Assembly (NCBI GenBank): GCA_916048095.2 | Contig: OU696580.1 | Span: 5,383,108-5,447,107, forward strand | Direction of reading: 5' to 3' | DNA: 64,000 nt | DNA from: Sacculina carcini | Lineage: Eukaryota; Arthropoda; Thecostraca; Sacculinidae | Part shown: positions 1 to 9,167 of the stretch, in pieces | Position numbering within the stretch: position 1 is the first letter of the stretch | How the letters are laid out: each line of letters opens with the position of its first letter | Program-made: the position numbers and the translations under genes | The notes under the pieces: generated by a model | Seen by the model: only the letters and a program-made list of their open reading frames with translations | Told to the model about the DNA's origin: nothing | Databases searched by the model: none

Positions 1-462
1 TGCTGCTGTATCAGGAGAAACAGCCCGTTCCCTGTTTCGATTGACGTAGTCGTGGCCGACAATTTTCCGCGTGCCAATTTTACAGTGTCGAATAACACTT
101 GTACCCCGCGTTCTTCGTTGGTACATATTCTCACCGATCCACGGCAAATTTTCCAGATTTTCAAAAAGCCGGTTTAGTTTCATAATTTCGACAATGGGAG
201 TGCGATCGTCTGCCCTCGTTTTGAAAAATTCATCCATGTAGGAGGCTCTTTCACTGGCTGTGGACAGACGGAAGCTCGGCTTAAAGAGTTGCAGCTCATT
301 TTGTATGATTATAGTGAACCCTATATGTTCCTCGAGAAATTTCATTATTCTCGAAATTTGTCGCTCTTCTAGGGTTTCGGTGTCAGTTGATAGTACGGAT
401 GAACCGTTGCTATGTGCGAAAAATGATATAGGGTTTCGTGCAGGGTTTCGGGTTGCATCCAT
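1..462 (-). CDS. A-body protein, 3' end cut by window edge
   Basis: An open frame runs from an ATG at 462 (MDATRNPARNP) to base 1 without a stop. It is the same unidentified protein as at 14894-15418 and 33172-33696. Visible marks are the helical stretch EERQISRIMKFLEE, the FKPSFRLS segment, and DEFFKTRADDRTPIVEIMKL. A phenylalanine replaces the usual FFD context (RLFENLEN), one of few differences from its sisters. No catalytic motif is recognisable. It is probably one of many duplicated copies rather than an active gene. Confidence 0.5.
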   Translation of the reverse strand, partial: MDATRNPARNPISFFAHSNGSSVLSTDTETLEERQISRIMKFLEEHIGFTIIIQNELQLFKPSFRLSTASERASYMDEFFKTRADDRTPIVEIMKLNRLFENLENLPWIGENMYQRRTRGTSVIRHCKIGTRKIVGHDYVNRNRERAVSPDTAA

Positions 463-652
463 ATTTGATTGCGGCTGATGTTAGGAGAGTGATGGTGGAA
501 AATGTGTGTGTACAGGAATGGTCGAGAATTTTGCCAACGGCATAGGTAGATCGCTATAGAAATCAATTAATTGAAATTTGGAGATGGGGAGCGCTATAAA
601 ATGATTTTCATACCGTTTGTAATCAGTTTGACACTACATTTTGGCTCAGCGA
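463..652. repeat. Linker repeat between A-type genes
   Basis: A block of about 190 bp follows each A body. It recurs at 1182-1371, 25490-25677, 33697-33886 and 52227-52416 with few differences. It contains GCTATAAAATGATT (a possible TATA box on the plus strand) and ends in a segment (TTTGACACTACATTTTGGCTC) that is also found left of the C genes. No coding potential is convincing. Confidence 0.6.
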
Positions 653-1181
653 TTACCTACATACATCCTGTATTGCTACTGTGTGTGAAGCTTCTAGCAC
701 ACACAGTGCACTTGTGAGGACGTGGTTTGTCGCTACGTTCTTCACGTGGTCGTATTGCGGCTGCAAGGGTTTAGGAAGCAAGGCGATGTGGCTATGAAAT
801 CTTGCCGCATCCGCCCTATTCTCCCGATCTCGCCCCAAGCGTTCTTCGTTGGTACATATTCTCACCGATTCACGGCAAATTTTCCAGATTGTCAAAAAAC
901 TGGTTTAGTTTCATAATTTCGACAATGGGAGTGCGATCGTCTGCCCTCGTTTTGAAAAATTCATCTATGTAGGAGGCTCTTTCTCTGGCTGTGGACAGAC
1001 GGAAGCTCGGCTTAAAGAGTTGCAGCTCATTTTGAATGAATATAGTGAACTCTATTTGTTCCTCGAGGAGTTTCATTATTCTGGAAATTTGTCGCTCTTT
1101 TAGGGCTTCGGTGTCAGTTGATGGTACGGATGAACCGTTGCTAGGTGCGAAAAGTGATATAGGGTTTCGGGCTGCATCCAT
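653..1181 (-). pseudogene. A-prime copy 1, interrupted
   Basis: The A body runs from 1181 to about 870 and then meets an in-frame TGA in place of the Trp codon of the ENLPWIG motif, a nonsense change shared with the A copy at 24.8 kb. Downstream, the A-prime tail remains open to 653. That tail is the antisense of a mariner transposase fragment, so its apparent protein sequence is probably meaningless. Confidence 0.6.
721..842 (+). mobile_element. Mariner transposase fragment 1
   Basis: The plus strand reads GYEILPHPPYSPDLAPS, the hallmark block before the last catalytic Asp of Tc1/mariner transposases, preceded by the usual Ala/Arg/Val-rich helix. A TAG stop interrupts the helix in this copy. 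Only about 40 codons remain, with no terminal inverted repeats, so it cannot move itself. Confidence 0.75.
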
Positions 1182-1371
1182 ATTTGATTGCGGCTGATGT
1201 TAGGAGAGTGATGGTGGAAAATGTTTGTGTACAGGAATGGTCGAGAATTTTGCCAACGGCATAGGTAGATCGTTATAGGAATCAATTAATTGAAATTTGG
1301 AGATGAGGAGCGCTATAAAATGATTTTCATACCGTTTGTAATCAGTTTGACACTACATTTTGGCTCAGCGA
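1182..1371. repeat. Linker repeat copy 2
   Basis: Near-identical to 463-652, it again separates an A body from an A-prime gene. Nothing coding is seen. Confidence 0.55.
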
Positions 1372-1953
1372 TTACCTACATACATCCTGTATTGCTACTG
1401 TGTGTGAAGCTTCTAGCACACACAGTGCACTTGTGAGGACGTGGTTTGTCGCTACGTTCTTCACGTGGTCGTATTGCGGCTGCAAGGGTTGAGGAAGCAA
1501 GGCTATGAAATCTTGCCGCATCCGCCCTATTCTTCCAATCTCGCCCCAGGCGACTTTCGCCCCAAGCGTTCTTCGTTGGTACATATTCTCACCGATCCAC
1601 GGCAAATTTTCCAGATTGTCAAAAAACCGGTTTAGTTTCATAATTTCGACAATGGGAGTGCGATCGTCTGCCCTCGTTTTGAAAAATTCATCCATGTAGG
1701 AGGCTCTTTCTCTGGTTGTGGACAGACGGAAGCACGGCTTAAAGAGTTGCAGCTCATTTTGTATGATTATGGTGAACCCTATTTGTTCCTCGAGAAATTT
1801 CATTATTCTCGAAATTTGTCGCTCTTCTAGGGTTTCGGTGTCAGTTGATAGTACGGATGAACCGTTGCTATGTGCGAAAAGTGATATAGGGTTTCGTGCA
1901 GCGACATCTATTGTGCTTAGTCCTTGAGCAATGAGTTCGCCTATCCCTGGCAA
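1372..1953 (-). CDS. A-prime ORF, 193 aa, uninterrupted
   Basis: This is the only A-prime copy open from end to end. It starts MPGIGELIAQGLSTIDVAARNP, a different N-terminus from the MDAARNP form, then continues into the common A body and ends in a tail that is antisense mariner sequence (1440-1562). The body is predicted helical with several Phe/Leu clusters; there is no signal peptide, membrane segment or known motif. The reading frame continues upstream of this Met (EADQSVAGPSAAENNDTAERL), so the true start may be a further exon near 2.0 kb. The function is unknown. Confidence 0.45.
   Translation of the reverse strand: MPGIGELIAQGLSTIDVAARNPISLFAHSNGSSVLSTDTETLEERQISRIMKFLEEQIGFTIIIQNELQLFKPCFRLSTTRERASYMDEFFKTRADDRTPIVEIMKLNRFFDNLENLPWIGENMYQRRTLGAKVAWGEIGRIGRMRQDFIALLPQPLQPQYDHVKNVATNHVLTSALCVLEASHTVAIQDVCR
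1440..1562 (+). mobile_element. Mariner transposase fragment 2
   Basis: The plus strand reads GYEILPHPPYSSNLAPGDF, a decayed form of the mariner PYSPDLAPSDF block. It shares both end points with the fragments at 0.7, 25.8, 34.0 and 52.5 kb, so it was copied together with A-prime and did not insert each time. Confidence 0.7.
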
Positions 1954-2240
1954 ACGTTCCGCTGTGTCATTGTTCTCAGCAGCACTCGGGCCAGCTACTG
2001 ATTGATCGGCTTCAACAGGTTACCTTTCTGCACAAGCTTGTGTTTAACAAAGGGTTCTCGACCTCTCCCGGGGTCAACTGCGCATTGGTCGCCCCGACCA
2101 AGCTCTGTGTCGACCACAACCAAACATCGACAACACCCAGTTTATTCGCGTTCCTTGAAGGAGGCAAGAAAGGCAAGCCATCCCTGTCCTCATCCTACAC
2201 ACGTGGAGAATTCGGAGCGTGTTGATCAACACTCACCAAC
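1954..2240 (-). other. Unassigned conserved block (NANKLG)
   Basis: The block is repeated at 26252-26520 and 34477-34790. On the minus strand it has short open stretches with the peptide PSRNANKLGVVDVW followed by STQSLVGATNAQLTPGEVE. It lies directly upstream of A-prime in all three places, so it could be a 5' exon or leader of that gene. Differences between copies include small indels. I do not recognise the protein. Confidence 0.4.
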
Positions 2241-2880
2241 ATATATGATCTGTGAAGATAGCGATATTAGTGGACTAACACATGGTCACTCCACTGTAAC
2301 GACACCAATATGTCGTTGTGATGTTGATCTTGGTCTTCGTCGTTCGGCTGATCGTGAAGTCTTCTGAGCTCCTCTCAATGTTGTGTTCCGCGATAACAAG
2401 TCATAGTCACCCAGTCGAAGTTTAATTGTGTATTTTCAGCAACCAGTCAAATCTACTACCTTAAAGCTATTCTTAAATCTTAATGAAGTCCAGAACCTAA
2501 TACCCTAATGCTGACTTAATGCTGACTGCCTGTCTGTGTGAGTGGCAAGTCCTACGTCGCAAGTCGCAAGTCAAGCTCCCTATTCTTAGTAACCCCGATT
2601 TATCCACACTACCAGTAACAGCTGGAAGCGACTCGGTGGAACTCATCATCTGCATCATCACCGACAATGGAGTGGCCGACATTGGGACCGGAGACAATGT
2701 TGTCCATTTGAGACAAATAGGAAGGGATTTCTTCGAAGCTATTCAGCCACGAAGCTATTCAAGTGAGGCAGCTAAACGATAACCCGCTATTATCGTTGAA
2801 GGAGCTTCTTTGTTCCTCGTGCCTTGACAACGGTTCGCCGAGAATACCACGAAACCCCGATCATCTACCGGGATTCAATA
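2241..2880. repeat. Noncoding repeat, possibly old LTR
   Basis: It is repeated at 26521-27115. A short stretch (TGTTGTGTTCCGCGATAAC) resembles GTTGTGCGCCGCGATAACGC in the LTRs at 36.5 and 53.0 kb, which suggests a related LTR family, but I see no clean inverted ends. Open frames here are short and not conserved in kind. Confidence 0.35.
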
Positions 2881-2903
2881 CTTTTATTCCGCAATTCATC
2901 CAG

Positions 2904-3142
2904 TCATTGAAAGGTGCCTGAATTTCCGTGTAGATTCGAGCGTAACCTGTTGTTGAAACTTTCGACAGCGTTGTTTGTCCTATGAACCTGGTCGAAATGG
3001 CTAAAAGTCTCTGCATCAACTCTACTCAGCCAGTGTCTTGAGACGTATTCCAGAAACCGCGTCATGTTTTCAGATGGTTCGACAATGTCCTCCTTGATTG
3101 CGTCGAACCCAGCCTGCAGCAAATGTGATGACAGAGATCGCT
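2904..3142 (-). pseudogene. MULE transposase C-terminal remnant 1
   Basis: The peptide FDQVHRTNNAVESFNNRLR matches the RTNN-x-hE-x-F/W-H/N-N-R block near the C-terminus of MULE-type DDE transposases and of their FLYWCH-linked relatives in arthropods. It is preceded by an FLEYVSRHWL helix, also typical. Only about 75 codons remain. In this copy the middle domain is deleted and the fragment joins the C gene directly at 3142. Confidence 0.6.
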
Positions 3143-3330
3143 TCGAGTAGATGGGAGAGTCGGCGAGCCTTATCGAGACCTTTGGCGTAGATACGGTCGG
3201 GTGCCAGACTCTGTATGATGTAACTTGCGTCGCGCATATTGCTATCATACTTGTGCGTGTTGTGAGGATTGTGATTATAGTCCAATCCGTGCAGCGTCGT
3301 CGTCATCTTAGGCATTTGCACCCTGAAATA
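3143..3330 (-). pseudogene. C-family fragment 1 (HGLDYNHN)
   Basis: It encodes TLHGLDYNHNPHNTHKY through IYAKGLDKARR and is then cut by a deletion that puts MULE sequence in another frame after it. For family features see 14322-14555. An acceptor-like sequence lies just upstream, as in the sister copies. Confidence 0.5.
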
Positions 3331-3652
3331 TGCTGTGATATTACTTGAATATCACACAAGATAAGATGATTTTCAAACGGTCCGTAATCAGTTTGACACT
3401 ACATTTTGGCTCAGCGATTGATTGGATAAAATACTAGGCACTAACATCATCCACATGAAGAATATGACTTGAATTAATATATTTTTTGTCTATGCATCCC
3501 CCAAATCACCATAGAAATATATTTCACAAACTGAACACTATGTAAAAAATATTTCAACGGAAAAGCTTTGCTGACGTCCCCAGAATATGAGTCGGAAGGG
3601 AAGGAGTTATCAGACACACCCAGAAATATGCGTCAAACGAAGGGTATTCATT
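3331..3652. other. AT-rich spacer
   Basis: A conserved AT-rich stretch recurs left of the A genes at 14.6-14.85, 24.3-24.56, 32.9-33.13 and 51.4-51.66 kb. An alternative minus frame enters its right edge (stop near 3610), but nothing else looks coding. The segment near 3395 (TTTGACACTACATTTTGGC) is shared with the linker repeat. Confidence 0.5.
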
Positions 3653-4420
3653 CTACGATTCGTCGAGAATGTGTTTACTATCAGGCGAACTTCTGCCAAT
3701 ATGGCGGTAATTTGGTGCTGCTGTATCAGGAGAAACAGCCCGTTCCCTGTTTCGATTGACGTAGTCGTGGCCGACAATTTTCCGCGTGCCAATTTTACAG
3801 TGTCGAATAACACTTGTACCCCGCGTTCTTCGTTGGTACATATTCTCACCGATCCACGGCAAATTTTCCAGATTGTCAAAAAACCGGTTTAGTTTCATAA
3901 TTTCGACAATGGGAGTGCGATCGTCTGCCCTCGTTTTGAAAAATTCATCCATGTAGGAGGCTCTTTCACTGGCTGTGGACAGACGGAAGCTCGGCTTAAA
4001 GAGTTGCAGCTCATTTTGTATGATTATAGTGAACCCTATATGTTCCTCGAGAAATTTCATTATTCTCGAAATTTGTCGCTCTTCTAGGGTTTCGGTGTCA
4101 GTTGATAGTACGGATGAACCGGTGCTATGTGCGAAAAGTGATATAGGGTTTCGTGCAGGGTTTCGGGTTGCTTCAGCGTTTGTCGAGACGTCTGAATCGG
4201 TAAACATTTCCGGAGACGGCTGGGGCGACTGTGGTGACGACGATGGTGACGGTGACGACAATGGTGGCAATGGTGGTGACGACAATGTTAGCAATGGTGG
4301 AGGCGTTGGTGGTGTTGGTGGTGGTGCACGTGTGCGTCGATCGTCACAGGCACCATTTACAGTCGTCGGTTGACGTTGGTACGGCGCCACTCGACATCTT
4401 GGTAACCTTCGTGGTGGCAT
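3653..4420 (-). CDS. MPPRR exon 1 fused to A body, 255 aa
   Basis: One open frame joins two modules. Residues 1-83 are basic then Pro/Ser-rich (MPPRRLPRCR, PPTPPTPPPLL, SPQPSPEMF) and match exon 1 of the MPPRR gene at 60353-60602. From residue 84 the A body follows (ATRNPARNP). The switch falls exactly at the base where the 60-kb gene has a splice donor (GCTGAAG before GTGAGG). This looks like a fusion made at a splice boundary or by microhomology. The C-terminal third also has an open alternative frame, so the true end is uncertain. The S-c gene lies 107 bp upstream on the same strand, as at 60.7 kb. The function is unknown. Confidence 0.5.
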   Translation of the reverse strand: MPPRRLPRCRVAPYQRQPTTVNGACDDRRTRAPPPTPPTPPPLLTLSSPPLPPLSSPSPSSSPQSPQPSPEMFTDSDVSTNAEATRNPARNPISLFAHSTGSSVLSTDTETLEERQISRIMKFLEEHIGFTIIIQNELQLFKPSFRLSTASERASYMDEFFKTRADDRTPIVEIMKLNRFFDNLENLPWIGENMYQRRTRGTSVIRHCKIGTRKIVGHDYVNRNRERAVSPDTAAPNYRHIGRSSPDSKHILDES

Positions 4421-4527
4421 ACATAATGTTAGAATTTTATTAAAGTCTTACGCTAAACGCTAAATTTTATTAGAACGTTACGTAAATATGCCAGTATTTG
4501 TCAAGGATAGTTCGATAAATATCTTAC

Positions 4528-4790
4528 CGTCTATAATTTCGCCCTGTGGAGACAAAGTTGGCGGTAGTTGTCTCGGTCGAGGTGGCGGTGGTGATGGTCG
4601 AGGTGTCAGTACTCAAGGTGGCGGCTGCGTTGGTGGTTGTCGTGACGACTGCGTTGGAGGCGGTGGTAGAATTGGCCCTATTGGTGGCTAACATAACCGT
4701 TTCCACTATATCCCCTATAGTTCTGACATTTACGTCAGAATATTTCATCACCACAGCCCCGTCCGGTGTAATTTTCACACTTACCTTCAT
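4528..4790 (-). CDS. S-c small protein, exon 1, copy 1
   Basis: The exon starts MKVSVKITPDGAVVMKYSD and continues NVRTIGDIVETVMLATN, then a Thr/Ser/Ala-rich linker (STDTSTITTATST) and a short Arg end. The frame meets GTAAGAT at 4527, a good splice donor in phase 2, the same phase as in the S-a, S-b and S-d genes. Its overall plan (two predicted strands, one helix, low-complexity linker) is shared with those families though sequences differ. The following intron holds AATAAAA-type signals before the MPPRR start. The role is unknown. Confidence 0.5.
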
Positions 4791-4813
4791 GTTGACTGTT
4801 GTCTACCGGTTGT

Positions 4814-4834
4814 GAGCAGCGGTCTTTTATTCGA
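4814..4834 (-). promoter_or_regulatory. TATA-like box of S-c copy 1
   Basis: ATAAAAG (minus strand, 4824-4830) lies about 35 bp upstream of an ACAGTCA initiator-like site that directly precedes the ATG. The placement parallels the S-a promoters. Confidence 0.35.
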
Positions 4835-4913
4835 AATGTACAACCTGATTTCTAATTTGTTTGCACCAAATAATCAGAGAAAGTTCTTTGTTCAGAGTTT
4901 TTCCCAGGTTTCG

Positions 4914-5229
4914 TTATTCCGTTACAGTACCAATATTGATATCTGGCACCGCTCCCTTAAAATCTATCAATTTTTTGGTTGCGATCGACTTTGATAAGAA
5001 ACTCTTCGTTCTCTGTGCTACCTGCAGGTTTTGAGCGATAGACCAACAGTCAGACTCATTGTCGAGCAACAGGGGAGAGTTCAGGAAGAATTCCCCAACA
5101 TTGAGTCCGCGTGTTGGATTCCGTACATCACTGAACAGCTTGTCAAACTGGCAACTGTCATGTAGCTTTGGTGCCAGTGACTCCTCCGAACACGCTGTCA
5201 AGTTCATCCGAGCTGAAAAAGCTGCTCAC
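4914..5229 (-). pseudogene. D gene fragment fused to E sequence, copy 1
   Basis: A 97-aa frame begins MNLTACSEESLAPKLHDSC and includes FSDVRNPTRGLNVGEFF and LLLDNESDCWSIAQNL. Its last residues, KGAVPDINIGTVTE, are identical to part of ORF E at 21.4 kb, whereas the sister copy at 22.2 kb continues differently, so the ends were joined by recombination. A second frame across the same bases is also fairly open. The function is not recognised. Confidence 0.4.
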
Positions 5230-5462
5230 ATTGAATTGTTCGTTTGAATCAATTCAATCCAATTGAATTGAATTGTTTGTTTGTTGTCCATCTTCCTTCC
5301 ATGATAGATGAACTTTTTTGTTTTTGTTTTGAAACGCAGTATGATACTATATGGTATTATACGCATTGATGTGATAAACATAGTCTATCACATCAATCAC
5401 ACACACACACATAGTCTATCACGCACATAGACACATAGACACACATACACACACACATACCT
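5230..5462. repeat. AATTC palindromes, hairpin and (CA)n
   Basis: Overlapping AATTGAATT-type inverted repeats lie at 5240-5275. An imperfect hairpin lies at 5365-5397 (TGATGTGATAAAC with its complement), then CA-rich sequence. The sister block at 22444-22668 has the hairpin in a more perfect form. Confidence 0.6.
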
Positions 5463-5498
5463 GTAGTTTCCTGTAGTGTTGTTTAGGATGTAAGTATC

Positions 5499-5708
5499 CT
5501 AGGTCGCGCTGGAGCGCCACCATCGGTGAGCCGGTGTTACACGGTCTAGAAGGCTGTTTCCCACGTTGGTTTGGTGGTAGTGTGGTAGAGACGGTTTGTC
5601 CTGGACGGTCTGTAGGAACTTGTCCAGCTCATTTTTGAAGGTATCAGGAGTGTATGTACTCCTACAAAAACTTGAACACATCGTAATCAAAGGCAAAGTA
5701 TTATTCAT
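5499..5708 (-). mobile_element. LINE 3'-end fragment 1
   Basis: The frame TPDTFKNELDKFLQTVQDKP followed by NVGNSLLDRV resembles the last residues of non-LTR retrotransposon proteins (a TFKNRLDKFL-type helix, then an NSLLDQV-like end). It is short and differs from the copy at 22691-22900 by one residue near the end. Similarity is judged by pattern only. Confidence 0.4.
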
Positions 5709-5957
5709 TAAAGTATTAAGTATTAAAGTGTTATTTTGATTTTTTCATTTTTCATTTATTCCAACATTTGTAATGCGCAATTTACACAATTTGTCTCAAA
5801 TGCGCAATGATAACACACACACACACACACACACACAGACAGACACACACATAAATACACTATCATGCCGGTAATTTTTAAGTCAATAAAGTAAATTATA
5901 TAGAGTAACGTGAATAGTATCATCAGCATAAGATTCGATGTCAAATAGATGTCTTAC
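5709..5957 (-). other. S-b intron with (CA)n and poly(A) signal
   Basis: Intron-like sequence follows the donor at 5957 and is homologous to the introns at 13.1 and 31.45 kb. It holds a (TG)n tract read on the gene strand. AATAAA on the minus strand at 5757-5762 could end the transcript. A short terminal exon (HCAFETNCVNCALQMLE) is possible but unproven. Confidence 0.4.
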
Positions 5958-6310
5958 CTTTGGGTCAGATGCGTCAAGAGCGGTTGAGCATCCTGGTCAT
6001 AGTCCTCGTCATCGTCCGCGTCCTCTGGGGCGGGGTTGGAGGGTTCATAGACCGTGGTGTCTGATGAATCCTCCTGTGCGTTGGTGGTGGTTGTGGTATT
6101 CGTGTTTTTAACGCCGTCTATGGTGGTGGTGGTCGCGTTGGTGGTACTAATGGTGACCCCCCCCAAATCGTCCACCCCTCTACTTACCCCCCTTGTTATA
6201 TGGGCTATGTACAAGCCCAATGTTTGGAGGGTAAGTAGAGTGGTTGGTGATTCCACCACCACACTCTCCACCTCAGCCCACTTATCACCAAATGTGATGG
6301 TAATCTTCAT
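5958..6310 (-). CDS. S-b small acidic protein, exon 1, copy 1
   Basis: It begins MKITITFGDKWAEVESVVVE, nearly the N-terminus of S-a, then LGLYIAHITRGVSRGVDD, an Asn/Thr-rich linker (NTNTTTTTNAQEDSSDTT) and an acidic tail (PEDADDDEDYDQDAQPLL). The frame ends at a GTAAGA donor at 5957 in phase 2 after LTHLTQ. The N-terminus is the best conserved part of the S family and may fold; linker and tail look disordered. Many genes of this plan bind nucleic acid or capsids, but nothing here proves a role. Confidence 0.55.
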
Positions 6311-6317
6311 GATACCT

Positions 6318-6376
6318 GACTGACTGACTGACGTTTATCGCTTGTGAGCACAAGGCTGTGAACACTGCTTTTATTC
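6318..6376 (-). promoter_or_regulatory. S-b core promoter
   Basis: Read on the minus strand, ATAAAAG (6368-6374) is followed by TTGTGCTCACAAGCGATAAACG and then a run of TCAGTC initiator-like units, directly ahead of the S-b ATG. It corresponds to the S-a promoters but with a longer spacer. A (CA)n stretch follows to the right, to about 6480. Confidence 0.4.
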
Positions 6377-6481
6377 AAAATTACACACACATACACACAC
6401 ACACACACATACACACACACACACATACACACACACACACACACATACACACACACACACACATACACACACACATAAATA

Positions 6482-6581
6482 CACTATCATGCAGGTAATT
6501 TTTAAGTCAATAAACTAAATTATATAGAGTAACGTGAATAGTATCATCAGCATAAGATTCGATGTCAAATAGATGTCTTAC
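6482..6581 (-). other. Intron-like segment after PolB1 chimera
   Basis: It is homologous to the S-b intron, starting at the GTAAGAC donor complement (6575-6581). It follows the chimeric PolB1/S-b exon and shows that the S-b exon end and intron were both carried into the PolB1 copy. Confidence 0.5.
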
Positions 6582-8954
6582 CATTGGGTCAGATGCTTCA
6601 AGAGCGGTTGAGCATCCTGGTCATAGTCTTCGTCATCGTCCGCGTCCTCTGGGGCGGGGATGGAGGGTTCCAGTTCCAGCCACTGGATCGATTTCTTCGA
6701 GTAGTTGCCGTGGTCGGTAGTGCCATGGCCACATGGTCGGTAGTGCTCATGGCTCGGTATCAACGCGACGCTGTCTTTGCGCAAAAACTTTTGACGCCAC
6801 ACCTCATTACACGCAGATGGAAACGTGATGCTCTGAAATGGGTCCACCTCAGTCACATCGATGAATTGTTGGCGGAAACGCATACTACCGAGACGAAGTA
6901 CATTGACATAGTCGCGGCAGTACGCTCCCATTTCTTGGCGCAGGTCATACTGCCGGCCCACCTGCGAGGCATGCCAAGTGAGAAATTCGGCGTGCTGTTC
7001 GGTGGACATCGGCTTAAGGAAAAGGATCTACATAATTTTGATTGTCCGTAGTGTTGAGGAGGTGAGGGAAGAAACCTTTACGGACAGGAATGTTGAAAGT
7101 TTTGGAAAATTTCGCGAGAGGCATAGGAAGGAAACTGAAGGAATCAATGAAACGGAGTTTAAAATTTATAAATTTCATGGAGAGGATTTTTCTGCCTTTC
7201 ATGATCAGGTCTGGCACCACACCTTGGCTCAACGCGTAATTGGCAACAATGTTGTTGTCGTCATAACCTTGGGCATAATGGGCAATGACTTTCGCGTCCT
7301 TGAGCGTGAAAAGCCACTGACCAAAGTATTGTCTTGTCGTCGGGCCAGAGAAGACATGTTCGTGCTGCTCTGTCCCACAGTCAGTGCATGGCCGGTCAAT
7401 GCGATCAAAGCAGGACTCACAACATACGTGTGCGACACAATGATTAGGAATGTGAAGGTTGGTGCTGGTGTCAATCATACACTCAAAGTCGTAAAAGATA
7501 TAGATTTGTTTTTTGTTGACAGAAGATTGATGCGAAGGTTGGAGAAAGCAACGATGGACGTTTTCCGCATCTATGAGCTCGTGGCTCGTGACTCGTTCAC
7601 GACAGTAAGGGCATATGTGAGTGCCACAGACATGGCGACTTTTGCTATACGATTTGTACAAAATATCACCACATCTGGGACACCCACGCCGCACCTTACA
7701 GCGTGATTGTTTGTGAGCCTCGAAACAGGAGCTGGAAATGAAATCTAAACTACATTCGGGACAATGGGTTAACGCACCTTCCCGCAGGCATCGATGAGAC
7801 GCTCCACAGTCCTTGCAGCCCCCGGCACAAACGTGTTCTCCGATGTGTACGTAGCGCGTTTGGCATTCCTCGCAGACATATCGAGTGTCGAGGAATGCCT
7901 TGATCTTGGTGATGACGTCGAAGTGTCGATGATGACGATAAAGATACAGATGATGATGTCCTGTGCCTGAAACACACACATGCGAATTAATGCAACTTGA
8001 ATTATATGAATGCAAATCATTAACGCTAACGGAATATTTCTTCTAATTACTCACCGAAGGTTGCGCCGAGTTGCCCAAAATGATCCGTCGAGTAGACATG
8101 GACCCGGTACTCCGACCAACCAGCCACCAACTTTTGGAGCTCCCGCAAACCCATGCTGGGCAGGGAAAAGTCTACCCCGGAACGTTCACACAATTCCCTG
8201 GCCTCAGACATGAAACTTGCGGGGTCCCTTGCCAGACGTTGCACACGCTTTCGGAAGGCGCTCGACGCGGCGTGGTTCTCAATGTACCTGGCAGTAACCA
8301 GTGCCCGGGGCAAACACTGTGTGCCAAGTACACGGAAGAAACAGTTATTCCGGGAGAACCACGTGGCGAAATCGCCGGTGTTCTTGAGCCGCGCCGAGCC
8401 CTCCATTTCGTCGTCCGGGATGTCGTGCGGTGGACGTCTGGCAATATGCGTCACCTTGAGCATGAGACTGGAATTGTCGGTGACAAACGACGCGTTGGAC
8501 TACGGTATTTTTTCCAGTCTGTAATACAACATAAATTATTTTTAAACACTTGATGTAGTCAAGCGAAATCTTAACATGTAATCAAATATGCAATCTTGCT
8601 CACCTCTGTGCCAAGAGTGACGCCGTGAAATCTTTGGCTGGTCGGGGCACCACGTAGGCGTCATGCTGGATGTTGCTGTTGGAGTGTGACGCCTACCAGG
8701 TCCTCAGGATGCACACCCTCCTTGATGGTGTTGATGAGGGTGTCCATTGTCGTTTCGATCGAGCGGATGCATAGCTGTATGTCGTCGGGTCGTGTGAAGT
8801 CAAGATGAATGATGAATGCTTTTACATTAGTTTTATATCTACGGCTATAATATTCACTAATCTTTCTAAGTCCTACACTAATATTTCCTACCACAGCTAA
8901 GTCCCTAATTTTCCCTACTACTTCTTCAGTCTCCAACTGTCTCTTTCCTGCCAT
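6582..8954 (-). pseudogene. PolB1 copy 1, chimeric with S-b tail
   Basis: Protein-primed-type family B DNA polymerase. Exon 1 is 8604-8954 (from MAGKRQ), exon 2 8055-8518, exon 3 6582-7966; introns of 85 and 88 bp have GTGAG donors and CAG acceptors. Exon 3 has Cys-pair motifs, the exonuclease motif YDFECM and HYAQGYDDNN. Breaks: a 2-nt deletion near the end of exon 1 (shared by copies 1-6), a TAA and a 20-bp deletion near 7010, and the ExoIII motif reads YCRDY instead of YCRDD, losing the catalytic Asp. After SIQWLELE (near 6675) the frame switches, still open, into the acidic S-b tail PAPEDADDDEDY and its splice donor. The palm domain is absent. Confidence 0.8.
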
Positions 8955-9167
8955 ACTGAATAATTATGTTGTGCTGCTTCGGCTGTGGTAGCGAGTGGAC
9001 GTTCATTTTAGTGATCCTTAATATTTGACAGTTTTCAAGGAAATTTTCAACAGTTTTCTAGGGTTGTTTTGCTCCAAATTATTTAAGAGAGTGTGCACGT
9101 CATTTGGTGTTCGTCGGTGCATTCCTAATTCTCAATTGGATGAAAGGAACTCTGTGAGAACAAACCT
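8955..9167 (-). other. PolB1 upstream region
   Basis: About 210 bp lie between the S-a stop and the PolB1 ATG on the same strand. TTCAGTATGGC overlaps the ATG and could be an initiator or a splice acceptor. No clear TATA box at proper spacing is seen, so PolB1 may be read from the S-a promoter as a downstream cistron or by splicing. Confidence 0.35.

Noticed and set aside
2002-2367. Plus-strand ORF of 121 aa
   Set aside because: It lies over the minus-strand NANKLG block, the frame is broken in the sister copies, and its composition is not protein-like.
3587-3892. Plus-strand ORFs of about 101 aa repeated with each A gene
   Set aside because: They are antisense to the A body; changes between copies introduce odd substitutions and there is no start context or domain.
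8071-8553. Plus-strand ORF of about 160 aa repeated at 9.9, 11.8, 30.1, 48.8 and 63.4 kb
   Set aside because: It is the shadow of PolB1 exon 2, whose minus frame has the expected splice sites and homology.
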